Shown: piece after piece, positions 33,755 to 45,725 of the stretch
Layout of the letters: the number at the start of each line of letters is the position of its first letter
Numbering within the stretch: the stretch's first letter is position 1
Assembly: GCF_018143015.1 (NCBI RefSeq)
Contig: NC_054742.1
Location: forward strand, 60,210,853-60,274,852
DNA: 64,000 nucleotides
DNA from: Lytechinus variegatus
Taxonomy: Eukaryota; Echinodermata; Echinoidea; Temnopleuroida; Toxopneustidae
Direction of reading: 5' to 3'
The notes under the pieces: model-generated
Seen by the model: the letters and a program-made list of their open reading frames with translations, nothing else
Databases searched by the model: none
What the model was told of the DNA's origin: nothing
Made by a program: the position numbers and the translations under genes

Positions 33755-34475
33755 TATATATATAATATATATATATATTATAAGAGAAAATACATTAATT
33801 TAATTTTTATTTCTTTAAAGATGATTATGTACTTCCAAATGAACCTCGAACAATCAATCGATGATACCTACAGAGCTATTATTCTTCAGCTGCCTACGTT
33901 GATATCCTTCTAGTAATTAGGATTTTTCAATCAAATAAAAAATCAGACCTGTTGCTTTTTTTTATTGTCATGCTGATTAGTAAGCTTGTTATATTTCCAT
34001 CCTATGCACCATTCAATAAAAGAGGTATATTAATTTTAGGTATCATTACACAGAAGCTTACATTTCTGATTTTCAGCGAATTCTTTGAGACGATTGTTTC
34101 CATTTGTCATGTGCAAAGAAAACGAGACATTCCTCAACCCTTTCCGGTTGGATCGGCAATTAGTCAGGTGAACAAAATAGTACTGTGGGCGCTGTCGGGA
34201 TTCGAAGTCGATGGTACCTTGACAAACCAGCCACTGGATGAAGAGAGTGCAAAATATATATTAAATTATTTATAAGGCAGTTAGTATCCAGAATTAGAAT
34301 GGAAATAACAACCTACTGACATCTTAGAAGGATATTTAGAATAATTTGAAAAGTCTGGTCTGCTTTGTCCCATCACAATGGTGTCGTCATGAAAAAGCCG
34401 AAAGTATGAACTTTATCACAATTATTTGTACTATTATTACTACTCCTACAACAACTAATCCTACAACTACTTCTT

Positions 34476-34571
<96 letters not shown>

Positions 34572-35007
34572 TTACTACTACTTGTACTACTACTTCTTCT
34601 TCTTATTATTTTTCTACTACTACAACTACTATAGTATACTACTACTACTACTTTGTGGAGGAGCCATGGTGTAGTGGTTCTGACTCTCGCCTTGTAAACA
34701 GGGGGTCGTGTGTTCGAATCCCACCACGGTCTGGCGTCCTTTGGCAAGGCGTTAATCCACACTTTGCCACTCTCGACCCAGGTGCTAAATGGGTACCCGG
34801 TAGGATGTGAAAGTCATTGTAGCTTGTCCAGTACTGTGTGCGCCTCACCGGCGCACACAGTACTGACTGGAATACTCCCCAGGGAGTGGAGGATGTGCAC
34901 ACGTTGTGTGCGGGAATGACTGATTGAATCCGATGACAGGGGTTATATCTGTAAAGCGCTTAGACACGTCGTTCCGATGTATTAAGCGCTATATGAAAGC
35001 GGATTAT

Positions 35008-35094
<87 letters not shown>

Positions 35095-35290
35095 GCTACT
35101 ACTACTACCACTACTACTACCACTACCACTACTACTACTACTATTACTACTACTACTACTACCACTACTTATACATGTACCACTACTTTTACTACTGCTA
35201 CTACTACTACTACTACTACTGCTACTACTACTACTACTATTACTGCTACTACTGCTATTACTACTACTACTTCTACTACTACTACTACTA

Positions 35291-35327
<37 letters not shown>

Positions 35328-38241
35328 GCTACTACTACTACTACTACTACCATTACTACTACTACTAGTAGTACTATAGTAATGATATAGGGCCTACATT
35401 GACCATTCTTTCTCACTTTAGCATCATTTCATTTCTATGAAATTGGTCAGTGGTTTTTGGCCATGTCGGGTACAACTCTTACCAAAGATTTGTTGCCTAA
35501 TAAAATTTTTCTCAATTTTTAGAAGTGTAACGCCGTTTAATTATATACTCACTTTGAAACCATTGTCATCAGTAGTCACGTGACAAACAGGATCAAGACC
35601 AGTCAATTTGATTTTAAAATCAAGATCTTTAACCCTATCAATCTTCCCCCGACAGGTCTATAAGAAAAGAAAAGAAAAACCGTGTTTAAAGAAGATCGCG
35701 TTCTTTAATGCGAGCAGTAATTATTCCGGCCCAATTTAGGTTGAATATAAAGCGCAAAATTAAAAAAAAATCAACAAGTAAGATTTTGTAGGATCTAGTA
35801 AGTCGTCTGCAATATACCGTATAAATAATACTTACAGTTTATCATCATTATTATTTTTTTTTTTTGGGGGGGGAAACTTGTATGACATTTTACGGGCTTA
35901 CCGTACAATTTAAGTGTTAATAACCATGATTTTTAATGGTTTCTCCTTTTTTTAATATGATATTTTTTCACATCTTACATATTCGTGTAGAATTTTTTTC
36001 AGGATGAAGAGGAGGGTATCAAAATATAACGTATCAACCAAAAATAGCAGGTCCTTCCTTCCTCGTTTACATATGTAAAGAAGGAAGAGGTAAAAACGGG
36101 ATAAGTAAACATTTAACACAAACAAATAACTTCGGATCATGAATGCAATATTTACTTTCATCATCGCACTCAAGTTAAATATGAAATCAAATAAAGTGAT
36201 AAGAATTATTGTGTATATAAAAATGCAAATTAAAATGTTTGATTACCAGTCTATCTTCGTTCGGTCGTATGCTTCCCCACTGTCCATAGCTTTCATCGAA
36301 TATGACGAGACGATAGCAGCATTGGTCCTATAAATAGGTTTTTATTAGCATATAATTATGTAATGTTAACATAATTTATCACGGAAGGTGATGTTTTATA
36401 GAAAATAGTTTACCATTCTTCGGTTGATTTTGAATCGAATATGACGAGTCGATAGTAGCATTAACTCTATAAAAACGTTATATTTTAATAGGGAATGTTA
36501 AAACAATTTATAATAAAAATAACTGATATACAATTTAAAATTAGCAATTATACTATTCCTCGGTTAATTTTGAATTGTTGATTTACCTGTAGAGCTTTCA
36601 ACATAAAAGTTTAAAACAAAACATAAGTCAAAATAGGAAAATCAAGTCGCAGTCATTAACTCAAGGCTATATGTTAATAAAAGGATGAAAAATGAAAATT
36701 GTTCTTGAGTCTAATGCTCTTTCTGGTAACTCCTCTAGGAACTCGGCAGGACAGCTTTTGCTGGCAAACTCCAAGCTGGTATAACATAGGAAACATTTTA
36801 CGCCTAGTTCAATAAGTCACAGAGGCCGACCTTATTCTATTATTCTCGGTCCTTTTTATCAAAGTGGAGACAATGGCAGAGTGGGAGTCGAACTCACAAC
36901 CTTCCAATAATGAGTCCAATGTTCTAACCACGTGACCACACGACCCCCTTAAAATAAAGGGCCAGTGAATTTTTTCATATCTATCTCAATTTTGAGACCA
37001 GGAATGTTAAATGCGTTCTTTATTAGAAAAATTAGTTCAGATGGATCTGAAAGTTAGATTGATTTCATCAAGTTGAAAAGGGGATTACTTACAGCGGGAT
37101 ACATTAGTGTGAAGTTCAGGACATTATCTTCACTGTTTCTGAAATAAAAACTATCCATGAAGGCAATATCCTATGAGAGAACGAGGAAGAAAGAGAGAGG
37201 GGGATATTAACGTGATTAGAGGGCGTATAATGCAAAAGAGAAATTTCTTTGAGATGTTAAAAAATGTTTAAAAAATCTACAAATTTCAAGGACTGCAGAC
37301 TGTATACTTATTATGTAAACGGAGCAAGTTTAGCTTCGATGCATGTGAGATTATGATTTGGTGTTTTTAGTACTTCAATAGTTTTGAAATTAGTTAAGGC
37401 CCAGTTTTAGATTCCCTCAATATTACATCGAGCTCTCACAGTCTCTTTCTCTGTGTATCTTATTCTCTGCAGTCTTCCTTTATAAAATTAATATTCATTA
37501 GCTTTTTTATTTTATCATATGTTTTCTTCATACACTGCAAAAACTCTGGTGTTGATTTAACACCAGCTAGGAATCTATATATTTCCACACCAGAGAAGAG
37601 TTAAATAAAACCAGTTTTGTTTTGGTCTAACGCCAGATAGGTGTTTATACAACACCAATTAGTATCAAAATAGCATCACTTTGATTCCAAACTGGTGTTG
37701 TTTCAATACTTCTCTGGTGTGGACATAATATATAGATTCCATGATGGTGTTAAATCAACACCGGAGTTTTTGCAATGTATTTTGTTGTTTTCAAGTCTGT
37801 TTTAATTCTTGCATTTTATATAAAAAGGCAGTGTATTCATGGCGACTATACATTCTCGGTGAGAGAATATTCATAAGTCCTAAATTGTATGCATGTCCAA
37901 ACAGAATGTTCGTCTAAAAGTTGGCAAATTTCAAAAGTTTTACGAGCAATCGAAAAATATTTCATGATCTGCTTTTTCGTGATTTCGCTTAATCTAACTA
38001 GAACGAGAGTGTTTGTTATTTTTTTTTATAATAGTCCAGACATCCAGACCCACCCTATTATGTAGAAACGAACACACTATCCAACCCCGACCCCCCCCCC
38101 CCCATCCTCAATCACCCCTCTATTTTTCTTGCTACTAACCTGTTCCGTAGAGATTTCCCCGCGTTTGAATTTGGCTTCTGCATTGCCCGAGACGAGCAAA
38201 ATGCAGGCCAAAACCAGTACGAAGAATTTTCCAAGTTCCAT
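26000..38241 (-). CDS. tmem145-like: TMEM145-like seven-TM protein, copy C (complete gene, one frameshift in tail)
   Basis: Seen: 20 exons at 38140-38241, 37093-37170, 36247-36327, 35553-35657, 34062-34233, 33198-33269, 32692-32841, 32332-32410, 32002-32171, 31325-31481, 30596-30716, 30128-30280, 29483-29823, 29194-29244, 28843-28914, 28390-28440, 28090-28164, 26753-27763, 26451-26549 and 26000-26089. Residues 1-480 (signal peptide, Cys-rich ectodomain, seven TM, FPFHLR) are open. Exon 13 is 341 bp against 342 in copy A. The missing base shifts the tail and gives a stop at 29578-29580, so the predicted product is about 561 residues. Without it the protein would be about 1,076 residues. Exon 18 is one open frame of 337 codons rich in Ser, Glu and Pro, with recurring EPLK and PxxEPxL elements. 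The last exon is strongly basic (MDPKTKKKKLKRFLKLARR), perhaps a nuclear or membrane-contact signal. Introns hold two SINEs and a MITE absent from A and B. Confidence 0.85.
33284..33785 (-). mobile_element. tRNA-derived SINE-like insertion within (TA)n, intron 5 of copy C
   Basis: TA runs at 33286-33355 and 33724-33782 flank about 365 bp absent from the same intron of A and B. On the minus strand it contains a tRNA-like segment (33511-33579) with a 7-bp acceptor stem (GTCTCTG/CAGAGAC), a D arm, a 5-bp anticodon stem with UCA in the loop, and a TTTTTT run just after. The T stem lacks one base, so it is more likely a SINE head or pseudo-tRNA than a working tRNA. Confidence 0.6.
34440..34650 (+). 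repeat. (CTA)n microsatellite, left block, intron 4 of copy C
   Basis: Impure CTA/TAC array left of the SINE at 34651-34986. It gives long artefactual Ser- or Thr-rich reading frames. Confidence 0.95.
34651..34986 (+). mobile_element. tRNA-headed SINE with GCGCTATAT tail (intron 4, copy C)
   Basis: The head resembles a tRNA-Thr: A box in GGTGTAGTGGTTC, a loop reading CCTTGTAAA (anticodon TGT) and B box GTTCGAATC. The body contains GGCAAGGCGTTAATCCACAC and ACCCAGGTGCTAAATGGG, then an inner GC-rich palindrome (GTACTGTGTGCGCC...GGCGCACACAGTAC) and the tail AGCGCTATATGAAAGC. That tail type is shared by many metazoan SINEs mobilised by L2/RTE-like LINEs (family knowledge). It sits inside the (CTA)n array. 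Confidence 0.85.
34987..35377 (+). repeat. (CTA)n microsatellite, right block, intron 4 of copy C
   Basis: Long impure CTA/TAC array with C, G and T interruptions, directly following the SINE tail. It may be both the SINE's simple-repeat tail and the older array also present in copies A and B. Confidence 0.95.
36693..36953 (-). mobile_element. tRNA-headed SINE, intron 2 of copy C
   Basis: On the minus strand the head reads GGGGGTCGTGTGGTCACGTG with GTTAGAAC, a CAT anticodon-like loop and B box GAGTTCGACTC, followed by a body of about 170 bp. Copies A (near 6560) and B (near 22020) lack it, so it inserted after the copies separated. Confidence 0.75.
37533..37777. mobile_element. Palindromic MITE, CACTGCAAAAAC termini (intron 1, copy C)
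   Basis: 245 bp with inverted arms (ACTCTGGTGTTGATTTAAC and its partner GTTAAATCAACACCGGAGT), flanked by TA (37531-37532, 37778-37779). Not found in intron 1 of A or B. Confidence 0.8.
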
Positions 38242-38383
38242 AGTCGACATTCCGGTAAATCAGCTTTATTCACTTGATTTTCTAGCGAATTTACATGCTG
38301 AACACAAAGTTTGTTCCGATCGATGAGAAGCTTGAAAAAATTGTGATTAGTTGGTAGCAACGCGTTGACTATCAAACGATTAA

Positions 38384-38430
38384 CTGATGACGCATGCGCG
38401 TATTGGGAGTGACGCAACAATGCACGCGCT
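38384..38430 (-). promoter_or_regulatory. Conserved CRE/NRF1-like promoter block, copy C
   Basis: TGACGCATGCGCG, GTGACGCAA and GCACGCGCTTGC are kept here although neighbouring bases differ from A and B. This supports functional constraint. Confidence 0.45.
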
Positions 38431-39405
38431 TGCATAAAAAAATATTCACGGAAATTTACAAGGTTCCATGGTCCTTTAAAAATTACATTGATCTGAATCA
38501 TGTGACCTGTCAGCTGATCGTTATGACCTCATCATCGATGTAGACCTAGACTAGATGTTTCCATCTCCAAGGAATGATATAATTATGTTCCTTGAAGAGA
38601 CAAGACATTTGTATTTTAAGTTGCTGAGTGAGGTGGTAAAATTTATTGACATGTATTTGTTATGTTCAGGGGGGGGGGGGGTCACAACATAAAAAACGCA
38701 AAAGAAATATTCGAGTTGTTCTGGCCACAGAGTGTGTTGATCAGACTTTGTAGGAACACGAGGAGGAGCGTTTCATGAAAGGTCTTGCATGTCACAAGGG
38801 CATATGCTGGTTTGAGCATGGGGAGGTGGAACTTACGTGGTATCCATGGTATCGGGGTGCACATCTTGGGGAGGTGCAACTAAAGTTTTGAAAATCACCT
38901 GTCGAAAGCAGAAGAAGGGGTGCAAATTTCATTTTCCTATCCAGTGTCGGAACTCCTCTGCCTCGGCGGGAGGGTGCATGCACGTGCGCCAGTGCACCCC
39001 CAGCCTACGCCCTTGTGTCAGACGTTTCATCTGCAAGTTTATTTTTATCCGACAGAACGAAGCGAAAAAGATAATCGAAAATTAAACGGTAAAGGTAAGA
39101 GTCGATAACGTTTAAAGATTTTAAAGATTGCAATTTGAGTTAAAAATTCTGACAAAAAAGCAAAGTATTTTGTTATTAGCATTAAAACATACTTTTCAAA
39201 TCGTAGATCCTCAAAGAAAAAAACGAGGGAGAGAAGCGACCGAGCTCCAGAAAATTGTAATATAAGAAACCCACAAGCTTAATCCCTCATATTATTTTCT
39301 GAATATTAAATAATTATGTCAAGATATATCACAAAATTGGATTTTATAACTAAAACGTCGCTCGCTTACAACTTAAAAAAAAATCACCTGACACGCCATA
39401 TCTGG

Positions 39406-40146
39406 GGCCCGTTTAAAGGTCAAGTCCACCTCAGAAAAATGTTGATTTGAATCAATAGAGAAAAATCAGACAAGCACAATGCTGAAAATTTCATCAAAAT
39501 CGGATGTAAAATAAGATAGTTATGACATTTTAAAGTTTCGCTTATTTTCAACAAAATAGTTATATGAATGAGCCAGTTACATCCAAATGAGAGAGTCGAT
39601 GATGTCACTCATTCACTATTTCTTTTGTTTTTTATTGTTTGAATTATACAATATTTCAATTTTTACGAAATTGACGATTAGGACCTCCTTGCCTGAAGCA
39701 CAAAATGTTAAAATGATGGAATTCCGAGTGTTCAGGGAGGAATGAAAATTCATTTCACATGACAATGATGAGAAAATAAAAATATTTCATATTTCATATA
39801 ATAAAATACAAAAGAAACAGTGAGTGAGTGATGTCATCAACTCTCTCATTTGGATGTAACTGGCTCGTTCACTTAACTATTTTGTTGAAAATATAGAATC
39901 TTATTTTACATCCGATTTTGATGAAATTTTCAGTGTTATGCTTGTTGAATTTTTCTACTTTTATGCAAATCAAGTTTTTGTTGGGGTGGACTTGTCCTTT
40001 AATAAAGAGTTAAAACTGTTTTAACTGTGTCATTATGGCAACTACTGAGGCAACGGGGCTCAGCAGCCAATCAAAATCAAGGTCATCATGATAGTTGGCA
40101 TGATCGCAAAGGGTTACAACAGTTGTAACTCTTTATCAAACGGGCC
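39406..40146. mobile_element. Outer MITE, GGCCCGTTT termini, interrupted by another MITE
   Basis: The right end reads AACTCTTTATCAAACGGGCC. The left end reads GGCCCGTTTA and resumes after the inner element as AATAAAGAGTT, so the two arms pair once the inner element is removed. TCTGG is repeated at 39401-39405 and 40147-40151. Confidence 0.75.
39417..39998. mobile_element. Inner MITE, AGGTCAAGTCCACC termini, TTAA flanks
   Basis: About 580 bp, with arms paired over most of its length (CATCCGATTTTGATGAAATT appears in both orientations). It is flanked by TTAA on both sides. A sister copy at 44744-45346 also has TTAA on both sides, favouring a piggyBac-type TTAA target over plain TA. The termini themselves are not the usual piggyBac CCY. 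Confidence 0.8.
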
Positions 40147-40794
40147 TCTGGCCTACTCGTTTTTGGTTCATTTCGCCACTAGGGGTGTCTTTCTCAATAT
40201 AGAAATTCCTGCATTCGGCGTCCCTGGCAGTATTTTTTTTTTGTGGGATAGGGTATGTGACCGAGGCCGGCCATTCATATTTGCCGTCATATACTTCATG
40301 AAAACTGGGGGAAATTTTTTATTAAAAAAAATATTAAAAACAATTTTTTTTCATTCACCCTATTAATGAATACTCCATCATGCATCAAACCGACAAATCG
40401 AATACGATAATCTGTTGACTCGGGAAGCTAGGTCGCTTTGTATATTCTGCTTGTTCATCTCCAACGGGAATTTAGACAAAATGTTATGAAAATACCGATT
40501 CTGATTTATGACACGAATGACACGAAAGAAATTCATACAACTTTTAACACCCAGTCGAAGTCACGTGGTAATGCAATACCTAAAAACAAACTTCCTCCTA
40601 CGTGTTTTTGTATATATAAGCAAGGAACTTCACATATTCTCTCTCATTTATCGAAACCTTGACAGCCACGAAAAATTGGTTTAGCCTATAAGTTGGTTGG
40701 TATAAATGTACTTGTATAATCGTCATTCTGTTACCTTGCTAACAGCATTGCTTTACTGAAACTGTTTGTTTGTGCAGCAGATATCTCGGACATC

Positions 40795-41992
40795 ATGACG
40801 ATAACGATAATATCAACCGCACACATTATTTCGATTTGTTATCAATCAATCTTGCTCGTGGTAGGTGTTCCTGGCAATCTCCTCATCATATTAACATACT
40901 GGAAGAGACCGCAACGAACCAGCAGCGGGGTCTTTATCATCGCCCTGGCTTTAGCCGATCTGGGCGTGTGTCTTATGAGCCCCGCCGTCATCTACCACTA
41001 CGTCGAGTACTACGACTACCCCAGCAATTCCTTCTGCAAGTTTCGCTACTACACCAACCATGGGTTGATTTACGTTTCGCGGTTTCTCACGATAGCCGTG
41101 GCTATCGAGCGATACCTCGCCGTCTGCAAGCCGATGTCGAAGAGAATCCCGCCGAAGTACGCTGTCGTGATCGCGGCGTTGTGCGTTCCCATCGGATACA
41201 TCCTGACAATTCCAATCGCTGTTGCCTTCCGTACCAAAGAACTACCCGGGTGCACGTACGATCTGCTCCCCCGACAAGTCCGATCCAGCTGTCAAATGGA
41301 CATTGAAGGTGATCTTTCCGATCACATTCCTCGGAGGTCTTCTTGTCGTTGTCGTCTGTTATGCCAAAATATATCTGGTCATCAGAAGACAGATGCGCCT
41401 CCGAGAACGAATGCAGGGAGGGCAGTCTGCTGTCATCCTGTCTACCGAAGATGCAACTACGACTTCATCGTCAAACCGTGTAACCGCTAAGACATCGTTT
41501 CCCAGTCGATGTAAGGAGAGTGAAGACACAAGCAGTGGCCTACGAAAAGAAGAGATAGTCCTTACAGAAATAGGAAACGAGGGTGCGGTTGCTGACCAAC
41601 CTAAGATGGAAACTGACAAGAACAAGAACTTTTCAGCTGTACAGGAACAGCTAGGTAAAGAAGACGTCGAGAAAGTGTCAAGGAAGAAAAGGAAATCCAG
41701 CTCGAAACCCAAGTCCAGTTCGATGGACAGTACGACGAAGATGTTGCTTATTGTTACCGTGGTGTACTTTGTCTCATTCTTGCCTCAGTTCGTCTCCATC
41801 CTCATCCCCAAAGCCATACAAATGTTGAGAATCAATCATAAGACGGGGTACGAAGTCTTCTCCTTCGTTCGAAGCCTAATCACCATAAATCACATCATCA
41901 ACCCATTCGTGTACGGGTTCATCAACAAACGATTCAGAAAAGATTGCAAGGCAACTGTTATTGGTCTCAAAGATAAATACTTCAGGTGCTGA
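40795..41992 (+). CDS. Class A (rhodopsin-like) GPCR, single coding exon, one-base frameshift
   Basis: Seen: frame 40795-41271 encodes TM1 with GN (GVPGNLLIILTYW), TM2 with LALADLG, TM3 ending in ERYLAVCKP (DRY variant) and TM4. Frame 41273-41992 encodes TM5 (PITFLGGLLVVVVCYAKIY), a long charged third intracellular loop, TM6 with FVSFLPQF, and TM7 with INPFVYGFINKRF (NPxxY). The two halves are in different frames and meet in extracellular loop 2, after the conserved loop cysteine (PGCTYD). The likely site is the run of five C at 41268-41272, where one base fewer would join them. The product would be about 398 residues. TM4 lacks the usual Trp. The N terminus is only about 10 residues. A splice acceptor (tttgtgcag, ending at 40777) suggests an upstream noncoding exon. 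Ligand unknown; this is a rhodopsin-like orphan. The shift may be a homopolymer error or real inactivation. Confidence 0.85.
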
Positions 41993-42129
41993 ATCTTTCA
42001 ATCTTAATCTTGCCGATTAGGGGGAAAAATACTATAAAAAGAAAAGACATTTTGTAAAGACATTTGATTTACTTAATAAGGTGAATAATCTATACTTTTT
42101 AAGCTGAGTAATAAGTTTAATTTGCCACT

Positions 42130-42340
42130 CCCAATCCAAACGCACATGCACATACACACGCACAGAACAAAAAAAATCCATACACACACATCTATTTCCC
42201 ACCCGTTTACCCAAACATACATCCAAACACCACCCTTACACACACATAAATCCTACATACAATCCGCATACATCACACACACACATATATCCCACACAAA
42301 CACACACATTACACCCAAACCCACACACCCACACAAACAC
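42130..42340 (+). repeat. CA-rich tract downstream of the GPCR
   Basis: Impure (CA)n with CACACA, CCCA and CATA blocks in the GPCR's probable 3' UTR or flank. Confidence 0.9.
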
Positions 42341-44743
42341 ACCCTCATAACACCCATACAGAGTTTACTGTTGTATAAATGTATGTATGTTGTTAGTTTG
42401 CCATGATATTGGCAATGACAATCATGACTATAAATGACTATTATATTGATTATTATTATAACCAGGAAAAATTACTATTTGTTTCCGTGGGAAAATGAAT
42501 AGGACCCTTTTTCTGGGCCATGTAACATAACGTTTAGTGATTGATCGCGTGCTTATCTTTACATTGATCCTATATGCAATAACTAATGCAATCAATCGTA
42601 GAAACCAGCCCTGCAATGAACCTCTCAGTTTTATGTTATGGGGTCCTGTAACAAAAAAAAATCACAATTTCTATTTGATAGAGATGCGTGCAACTGAGTT
42701 CCTGGTTGTGTTTTAATTGCTCATTGCTCATAAGTAAAAAATGAAACAAAAAGCAAAACAAGGAATTAATTTAATAAGGAAATATTATTGTGCATGTTTA
42801 CCTTGGTGATACGGTTAGTTGGTGAATTGTGAAAATAAATTTGTTAACCTTGCAATCGCGGACAGATTATTTCTGTTTGCTGTGATAAATAGAACATGTC
42901 AATGTACTATTTGCTTAAAAAACTAAAGCCTCCATGCAGGTATACTATATTTCATCTAGACGAATATGGTCTCGGTGAAACAGATCGCCACAGTGAATAG
43001 TGTTGAATTACCCTTATAGGGTATATAAACACGAAAAAGACTTATGGAAATTAATTTTATTAATCCTTTATTTAAGCCTGCTTTGTTTCCTGTCAAGTGT
43101 TACGCCAGTTTAGTTGTGAATCGAAAAAAATATATATATTGAGGTGATAACATGTGCACTTTCGAAAATGGATCAAAATAGTATGTATATTATACAAAAT
43201 TATTCAATTAATCGTCAATATATTAGGTATTAACCACTTTAATATGATTATGTTTGTAGGCATGTGCGTATTTACTCTTTCAAACTGTTTAAGCAAATTG
43301 TAAAACAAGCGCCAATTAAGTTTGCAGTGTGCCCAATGTATTTACAGGTGTGAAAATAAGTAAAAACACATAGTACTTTCATTAGGTTGGATTCAAAACT
43401 GTAAACACATAAAGCAAAGATATATGTCCGTTTGTTATTTCCAATATTTCTTCTTCATAATTAAAGCAGAAGCAGTTTGTAAAACAACAAATGCAAAATA
43501 AAGTTGTATGCATTGATAGCAGCATTTAGTACTTTCATTTGTGGATTCGAAACAGTAAACATTTAGATCAAATAACTTTGATTTGATCTGTTTACGTCCT
43601 TCTAATACTTGTTACATTATATTCTTCATAATTATACTTGAGGCCCATTTTCATAACCATATAGGCCTATTTTTTATCACAATAAATTCTGTATTTATTA
43701 AAAAAATATGGATGACAAAGTTTATACTATTCCCAGTATAATTTTTAATAGGACTATGTCGGTGTGGTGCATTTCATTCCTTATCTCTCTATTCAAACAT
43801 TTAATTCATGTATTGTATAATCGTTCAATTTTTTACTATGTACCTTTGATTACTTTCTTAACATGATTTCCCCCAAACATATATGTAATCGGATGTGCAT
43901 GGATGTAAATTAAGATAATATTGCTTATAGCCCCTTCGAAATATTTCCCTTTCAAGTCTGATGACACTGATATGTGCACTCTTATGTCAAGAAGAGCGCC
44001 AAAACAAATAAGAATAAGGAAGGAAAAAGTAAGAATAAAGACCTGCAAAACAGGTTATGTTATCACTAGGTTTAATGATTAAGAGAGGAAGAAATGGAGA
44101 AAGAGAGAGAGAGGGGGGGGCACACACACGCATATACCCTCACACAGATTTTACTGTAATTATAATTCAGCACTAGTTCATGCTTTAACAACCCATCCGT
44201 ACTATCAGTTTCATTTCCCATATACATGCAGATTACCAGATCTTGCTAATTAAATAAGTTGAAATGGGAAATACAATATATTTTGATGCATGGGAAAAGA
44301 AATTTTTTAATCAACAGGAAATATGAAGAGATATGAATTAAACGATATTATTCATCCTTCTCCCATTCTATTTCTTCTTCTTTTTCTTTTTCTCCTCCTC
44401 CTCTTCATCCTTCTCGTTCTTTTTTTTCTGCTTTGTAATTCAGCCTATAGCTGCAAGAAATATTTTAATGTTTACCTCAAAAAAACGACCATTATTATTA
44501 ACAGTCCATCTCAGAATCCCCAGCCCATTTTCACTCAAACACCACGTTTCGCCCCATACAATAATTGTAGCAAGTTTTTCGCCCCTCTACACAAAACGAA
44601 TCCCAGAACACAGAACGCATTGAATATGAAAGTAAATTCACAATGAAAAGCTTTGAGGTCTTTGTCGAAAACTGGTAAACCGGAACAGCAGTTTCGTCTT
44701 TTGTTTCGGAGCTGATCAAAGTGACAAATATATCGTTTGTTAA

Positions 44744-45346
44744 AGGACAAGTCCACCCCAAAAAAAATTTGATTTGAATAAAAAGAGAAAAATTCAACAA
44801 GCATAACACTGAAAATTTCATCAAAATCGGATGTAAAATAAGAAAGTTATGGCATTTTCAAGTTTCGCTTATTTTCAACAAAATAGTTAAATGAACGAGC
44901 CAGTTACGTCCAAATGAGAGAGTTGATGACATCATTCACTCACTATTTCTTTTGTAATTTATTATATGAAATATGAAATATTTTTATTTTCTCGTCGTTG
45001 TCATGTGAAATGAAGTTTCATTCCTCCCTGAACACATGGAATTCCATTATTTTAAAATTTTGTGCTTCAGGCAAGGAGGTCATAATCCTCAAATTCGTAA
45101 AAATTGAAATATTGTATAATTCAAACAATAAAAAACAAAAGAAATAGTGAGTGAGTGACATCATCGACTCTGTCATTTGGATTTAACTGGCTCATTCATA
45201 TAAATATTGTGTTGAAAATAAGCGAAACTTTGAATTGTCATAACTTTCTTATTTTACATCCGATTTTGATGAAATTTTCTGCATTGTGCTTGTCTGATTT
45301 TTCTCTATTGGTTCAAATCAACATTTTTCTGAGGTGGACTTGACCT
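44744..45346. mobile_element. AGGWCAAGTCCACC MITE, second copy
   Basis: About 603 bp, same family as 39417-39998, flanked by TTAA (44740-44743, 45347-45350). Long inverted arms, no coding capacity. Confidence 0.82.
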
Positions 45347-45725
45347 TTAAGAGTCCAGGGCGAAACTGCTGCACCAACCCTCGACAAAGCCTTCATTGTC
45401 ATAAAGGACAATATCTTCCCTTTGTTCCCGAATGCGTCTGTGTCGCGTTGGCGAAATCGCCCTTCTAGACGATCCCAGGTGACTTCTATAAACCACTTTC
45501 ATCTTCAGATAAAACATTTTCACATGTAACAAAACTCTCCGCATTTGACCTTAACATTCTAATCTTTCCCTCCCTGTCACAGTATGCCTATAACACCCTC
45601 CAATATTTTGATTTAAGAGAGACGTTTTGGGTAGTGAAACACTCCTGGCGGTCTCACCTCATTACTCTATACAATAAAGCAGCAGAATTAAGACATTTAC
45701 TAGTAGTTGAAATATGGATTTCCTC

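Larger units (their letters stand above)
38242..40794. other. Spacer between copy C start and the GPCR
   Basis: Holds the copy C promoter region, then a block at 38461-39060 shared with the spacers upstream of copies A and B. That homology stops near 39060, marking the end of the duplicated unit. Nested MITEs occupy 39406-40146. A likely acceptor for a 5' UTR exon of the GPCR lies at 40777. No coding region is supported. Confidence 0.55.

Noticed and set aside
40770-41306. Overlapping Arg-rich frame over the GPCR
   Set aside because: A shadow frame; all class A motifs lie in the other two plus frames.
42122-42406. His/Thr-rich frame after the GPCR
   Set aside because: It is the CA-rich tract.
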